From NCBI GenBank assembly GCA_009192285.1, contig WBVU01000011.1, positions 1,484,668 through 1,548,667 of the forward strand: 64,000 nt of DNA, read 5' to 3'. Shown here piece by piece: positions 59,605 through 64,000 of this stretch (positions are counted from its first letter, which is position 1; each line of letters begins with the position of its first letter). Under the pieces are notes generated by a model. It saw only the letters and a program-made list of their open reading frames with translations, made no database searches and was not told the DNA's origin. Source of the DNA: Morchella semilibera. Taxonomy: Eukaryota > Ascomycota > Pezizomycetes > Pezizales > Morchellaceae. Position numbers and translations under genes: made by a program.

Positions 59605-61519
59605 TTATAGGCCGTCTTTCCCGCCTTCATAACTTTCTACGTCATACTCGTCGGGATACTCTTCAATGATATTCTTGAGCTGTTGTATCTGCTCGTTTAA
59701 ATCTTCACTGGGTTGCTTAAAGATATCAAGAAATAGATTCTTGATAGCTGGCTTCTTTTCTTTCTCAGCACGTGCAAAGGCTTGTAACACCTCTTTACGT
59801 AGGTCTGTCCGAAGATTAGTCTCTTCATCAGCTGACCACCAGGATCTATGCTCAAGCCATTTTCGCATCCTTGTAATTGGGTTGTCCCGTCGTTTCCAGT
59901 CTATATCGAAAAGGAAAAAAAAATGTTAGTAAACATGAATCTTGGGTCATCCTAAGAAAGAGACATACCCTCAACCTCCACTTTCGCTCTATAAGCAAAC
60001 GAATCATCACTTGTCGAGTGATGAGAAACACGATATGACATAGCCTCAATAAGGACCGGCTTCTGCTGGGTCACGGCAATATTTCTCGCTTGCTTGGTCA
60101 CTTCCATTACCGCCATGATCTAACAACTGTCAACAAATAATGCATCATTATCTTTGATATAATAGAACTTACATCATTTCCATCGACTCTAATCGTATCA
60201 ATACCATAGCCCACGCCTCTGCTTGCAATCCCGTCTCCCTTATATTGTTCTAATGTTGGCGTGCTAATAGCGTATCCGTTATTTCGGCAAATGAAAACAA
60301 CTGGGCAAGACCTCGTTGCAGCAATGTTGAGTGCTGCATGGAAATCTCCTTCTGAGGCAGCGCCCTCGCCAAAATAGCAAACAGCTATGCGATTTTCACC
60401 AGAAAGTTTCAAAGCATATCTATTTTTCAGGGTTGATATAAGTATAATTCATAAAAAAGAAAGGTTTTAAGGTGATATCCTTACGCTGCGCCTACTGAAT
60501 GTGGGATTTGGGTTGCCAGCGGAGAAGAGATTGAGTGCTTAATAATATCTTGTTAGCAATTATTTACGTGAATAGAAAATTTTGGTTCTTACCAGGTGTA
60601 ACCTCTCGCTCATGTAATGGACGGGCATATTCCTTCCTTTACCATAATCAAACCTATTCGAAAATAGCTGATTCATAAACTAATGGGCGCGAGGGTTTCT
60701 ATCAGTGTTGTCGAGGGTTTTATATGGAAGATCCTCTTAATGAATTTCATACCTCGTCTAGTGTAAACCCCCTGTACATCATTACACCTTGTTCCCTATA
60801 TTGCGAGAAAATTATATCGTTGTCTGCCAGTGCAGCAGCAGATCCAACTGCTATACCTTCTTCACCTGCGGAAACCTATGCAATTTGTTAAAAACGATTT
60901 GATAGATTCGCTCAAGGCTTAAGGAGTGTTGCACCATGTAGAAACTTATTCTTCCCTGCCGTTGAGATTCATACCTACGAATAACCCGGGTAAGAAGCTG
61001 ATTTTAGTACAAGCTAATCATAGAAAGACTCACATGAGTAGATCCATAACACTAGCTATATATAACATTATTGTGAGCAATGTTATTTTCCATGTCCTAC
61101 TGAACTCAAGGGAGTCTTACTAGCAACCATATCTCTATACATCTTCAAAGCTTTCTCTTTGCTTAAATCCGGCTCTCTGCTGGTATCCAAAAGGGCTCCA
61201 TTGGTGTCGATCAGTCTGTACGTTGGTATCGCTGGTGTATCTCCCGACTTATGGATCTTCAGTGTATTCGAGAACTTCGAATTGAGGGCGCCAGGGAAAT
61301 GAACACTATTTTATGAAAAGTTTGAAATAGTTAGTATTTGATAGTAAGCTCAAAAAATTAGGGCGTGAACCTGTCAGAATGGGGCGGCTGGCGTACGCCT
61401 GCACTTTGCAAAGCTCGGCTTGAGGATACAAAAGGGCGTCCAAAAGCTACTTTAGAGTGCCGTGTAAAGACCCGAATTGAGGTTGAACGAACACATGCCT
61501 TCAAAGGGGTCGTTAACAT
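59605..61519 (-). CDS. BCKDHA: Branched-chain 2-oxoacid dehydrogenase E1 alpha subunit, mitochondrial
   Basis: Thiamine-diphosphate E1 subunit of the matrix complex that degrades leucine, isoleucine and valine keto acids. Ten minus-strand exons (61519-61371, 61305-61121, 61055-61034, 60974-60935, 60875-60753, 60679-60593, 60537-60485, 60419-60173, 60119-59969, 59900-59605) give 450 aa. The start [21 protein letters not shown] is a mitochondrial presequence. Then come [53 protein letters not shown] and [10 protein letters not shown]. The ThDP motif runs from [15 protein letters not shown] to FICRNNGYA, followed by VDGNDIMAVMEV. The regulatory loop [15 protein letters not shown] keeps the serines that E1-alpha kinases phosphorylate in animals. 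Exons 3 and 4 are only 22 and 40 nt. Confidence 0.95.
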
Positions 61520-62244
61520 TATTGCAATATTCTGAAATCTTTAAGTGTGTGATGGAGCTGCAGGGAGTTGGGGGTCACAGTAAATACTTCAAGCAGTGAA
61601 ATCCGGGGTTCGGTTATTGCCGGCGTGACATGGGCCCCGTGACGCCGCTCCCCGCCATTTGGCTCGGGAGTCGAGCCACAGGGGTTGCGCAACCAATGTG
61701 TTCCTTCGCTTGGGCTAGGGTACGCGTGCTGTGTAACGTCTAGCATAAACTCAGTATATGCTTTAGCAGCTCTTATGTCAATTAACAAACAATTGTATTG
61801 CCCAATGCTACGTGATCATTCATGATCCAACATTATTGAACCCATATTAGAGCTCTTGGCGGGATTTTTACACCAAAAACTATCGCCAAGAACTAAATAT
61901 TTAGGGCCCGTTTGGCAACAGGCCAAAACGGAAGTTTCACCCTTGTAAACTCCGTTCCAACGATCTTTTTGTTAGGCCTTGATCCCTGGAAACTCCATTT
62001 TGTCTGGTTGCCAAACGGGCCCTAAGTTAGATTCAGAGGTTGTTGGCCAGATCACTCTATTCATCCTATAGTTACCACTTCCGTGCCAAGAGTGGGAATA
62101 CTCGTCTATAACCATCCGAGATAACATAAGCCCTATAAGTCTATCGAGATACCAACTGTTACTATTACATGAATGAAGCCCAATAAATACCAGTGTAGGT
62201 ACAACACGTACTATATACATAAGCTAGAGACATCTGCAAGGTCC
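61520..62244. other. Intergenic holding the MITE
   Basis: Upstream region of the E1-alpha gene and 3' flank of the WW/FF gene. Apart from the MITE nothing is recognisable. Confidence 0.6.
61904..62022. mobile_element. 119-bp MITE with TA target duplication
   Basis: Terminal inverted repeats GGGCCCGTTTGGCAAC (61904-61919) and GTTGCCAAACGGGCCC (62007-62022) are perfect. They extend as an imperfect foldback through CCAAAACGGAAGTTTC on the left and GAAACTCCATTTTG on the right. The flanks are TA on both sides (61902-61903, 62023-62024), as with Tc1/mariner-type insertions. It has no coding capacity, so it would depend on a transposase elsewhere. Confidence 0.75.
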
Positions 62245-64000
62245 TTAAGGCAATCCACGATCTTCGGGCCCTGGTATTTTCCCGACCTCCCCACCTTCGT
62301 TCTCCTTTTTAATAATGTGCCCCAGAAGTCCCTTTTTGCTCACAACCTTTGCCCTCTCAATTAGAGCCTCCTCCTCCCTGAGTATGTCCTTTGCTTTTTG
62401 TTCTTCTCCCCGAAGCTTCCATTGCTCTCTTCTAACAGCTGCTTCTCTATCTCTTATAGCTCGTTGTTTCCGCTCCCGTTCCTCTTTGGCCTTCTTTTCA
62501 GCCTCATTCATTGGAACTTCTGGGAGGGTAGCAAGATGATCTTTGACTATTGCATCGCGAATTTTCTCGGGGGTAGTAACATAGCGCACATCTATTAAGA
62601 TTGACTCCGGAAGGTCCTCGAGCGGTGTCAAGCGAGACAACTCAGAATTAGATCTAAGAAGCTTCTTTAGGTCATTTTCACGAAGTGACTCGGAAATTTT
62701 TATATCTAATAGCAATCAGCCCACGATACGTCAAAGATGAACTTAGGGGAACTCACGTGAAATATAGTCCCTATACATCTTTTCCTTCTCTTTATCGGTA
62801 AGCTTTGAGTCTTTCATTTCTGGCAATTTCTTGAATTTCCTTTTGAATTCCGGCCAATAAAGCTTTGAGCTTGCATTTTCTTTCAAAAACGCCCAAAATG
62901 GGATTTTGGGGTCCACTTTTTTTTGTTTGGCCTTTTCGGCCTTAATCTCCATTATACGATCCCTACACCACTCTGTAAAAACCTCTTTGCGGCGTTTTGT
63001 GGTTGTTACGAGGACATAACGATTATCCTCGACGATCCTTGGCATCTCAGCATCCCATGTGCTATAAGGATTGATTTTATAATCGTTTAGCATTTCCTAG
63101 GCAGCAAGTTAGAAACTCAAACCTTAGTACTAGGCTTTGATCGCATACCTTGAACAAATTAATATTATCCTCCTCTGTCATGTCTTCCCCTTCTTCAAAA
63201 TCCTCTTCGCCTAAGCCATATTCTTCAGCCATAGCCTCCAGCTGCCATGCTACATCGTCTTCTGTAAACTCCACTGTTTCTCCAGTCTTCAGCCTCTTAT
63301 TCCCATGAGCATCGTCCTCGTCCTCGCTCCCTTCCTCCTCCCCCTCCCCCCCCCCCTCTTCCCCCTCCCCCTCCTCCTCCTCCTCCTCCCCCTCCCCCTC
63401 CCCCTCCTCCCCCTCCTCTCCATCTCCCCCTTCCCCGCCAATCGCTGCAGTTTCTATTCCTGCATTACCCTCAATTCCTGAAGCAGCTAGCGCCGGCCTT
63501 TTAGTTCCCCGAGGCCCTGGGTCCTCTTGCTTGGTGCTATGGACCCCGGGAGCAAGTTTTTTCTTCATCTTCAATTCCTTTGTCGCCTCATCCTCGGGCG
63601 GCATGGTATCTATAACAGCCTGTACATCTTCTGGGACCTTCCATAACGATACTTTTGTTTCCGGATTATGTACAAAGGTTCTGCCTAATTTTGTTGTTAC
63701 AAGAACCCATGGTGTCGCGCCTGGGATAGTACGTCTAAAAATCACCAGTAAGCAACTGAACAATCAGTCATTCAAATGAGACATGATATTACTTTGACTT
63801 TGGACGATCTGGTTTCTCCTCCGGCTTCTGACGGTGCTGGCGTTGATTATTGAATCTTCCGCCTCTATCCGTACCCCCTCGACCACGATTTTGGCCATAG
63901 CCGAGCTGGTTCGGAAACTGCTGTTGGTTGAATTGGCCGCCGAAGTAACCTCTAGGAGGGTAGGAAGAGTTGGGATAAGGACCTGGGGCTGAGTAAGGAT
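62245..64000 (-). CDS. WW/FF-domain splicing-associated protein (Urn1/Dre4/TCERG1-like), 5' end missing
   Basis: Minus-strand exons 64000-63793 (cut by the window end), 63734-63149, 63096-62757 and 62705-62245. The visible N-terminal part is Gly/Gln/Tyr/Arg-rich (YPPRGYFGGQFNQQQ, RGRGGTDRGGRFNNQ). A WW domain follows, TPWVLVTTKLGRTFVHNPETKVSLWKVPED. Next is a long Glu/Gly-rich acidic tract from a (CCT)n repeat at about 63337-63427. FF-domain-like helices come after (FTEWCRDRIMEIK...FWAFLKENASSKLYWPEFKRKFKKLPE...EKEKMYRDYI). The tail is a charged helix ending GPEDRGLP. This layout fits the Urn1/Dre4 group of spliceosome-associated proteins. The start codon lies beyond the window. Confidence 0.85.
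63337..63427. repeat. Coding (CCT/CTC)n microsatellite
   Basis: Imperfect trinucleotide-like repeat encoding the Glu/Gly tract of the WW/FF protein. It stays in frame. Confidence 0.8.

Overview
This window is nuclear DNA from a filamentous ascomycete (Pezizomycotina). The genes have many short introns (mostly 50-90 bp, GT...AG with CTAAC/CTGAC-like branch sites), and the proteins are fungal orthologues. Gene spacing is loose, with gaps of 0.3-7.3 kb full of homopolymer runs and microsatellites. Intron-rich genes (ten exons in one case) and long AT-rich spacers would suit an early-branching class such as Pezizomycetes, but that placement is inference. I rebuilt 22 protein genes exon by exon (about 76 introns); two are cut by the window ends. 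I saw no tRNA, rRNA, CRISPR array or intact transposon.

Layout. 1-5.6 kb: LSC2 (succinyl-CoA ligase beta, 3' part), HGH1 and YIF1, all on +. 8-11.8 kb: a GCIP-domain protein (+) facing a membrane RING-H2 ubiquitin ligase (-). 11.8-19.1 kb: a large gene-poor gap with a small hairpin element. 19.1-20.5 kb: the HAC1/hacA bZIP regulator of the unfolded protein response, with a 20-nt Ire1-type intron. 22-26.2 kb: an FGGY sugar kinase (+) convergent with a flavocytochrome b2 type lactate dehydrogenase (-). 28.2-32.8 kb: a Rab GTPase (+) and HPT1 (-). 35.1-37.7 kb: ARP6 (-) and NC2-beta (+) from a shared 391-bp promoter. 38.3-44.1 kb: REC114 (-) and RSC9 (+). 46.1-52.5 kb: a TCO89-like protein, guanylate kinase (-), MET22 (+) and a small putative mitochondrial protein (+). 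52.9-58.4 kb: RAD4 (-) and KAR5 (+) from a shared 303-bp promoter. 59.6-64 kb: branched-chain keto acid dehydrogenase E1-alpha (-), a small TA-flanked MITE, and a WW/FF-domain splicing protein (-) running off the right end.

The genes are ordinary housekeeping, chromatin, trafficking, DNA repair and sexual-cycle functions (REC114 in meiosis, KAR5 in nuclear fusion). There is no sign of a secondary-metabolite cluster, mating-type locus or horizontally acquired island. The most interesting material lies in RNA processing: the HAC1 intron with two overlapping reading frames, a 6-nt micro-exon inside the Rab switch II motif, three introns best explained as GC-AG, and one guanylate kinase junction that fits conservation only as GA-AG. 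A second theme is dispersed non-coding sequence: the palindrome TACATGTA occurs at least 24 times, where about one is expected by chance, and never in an exon I reconstructed.
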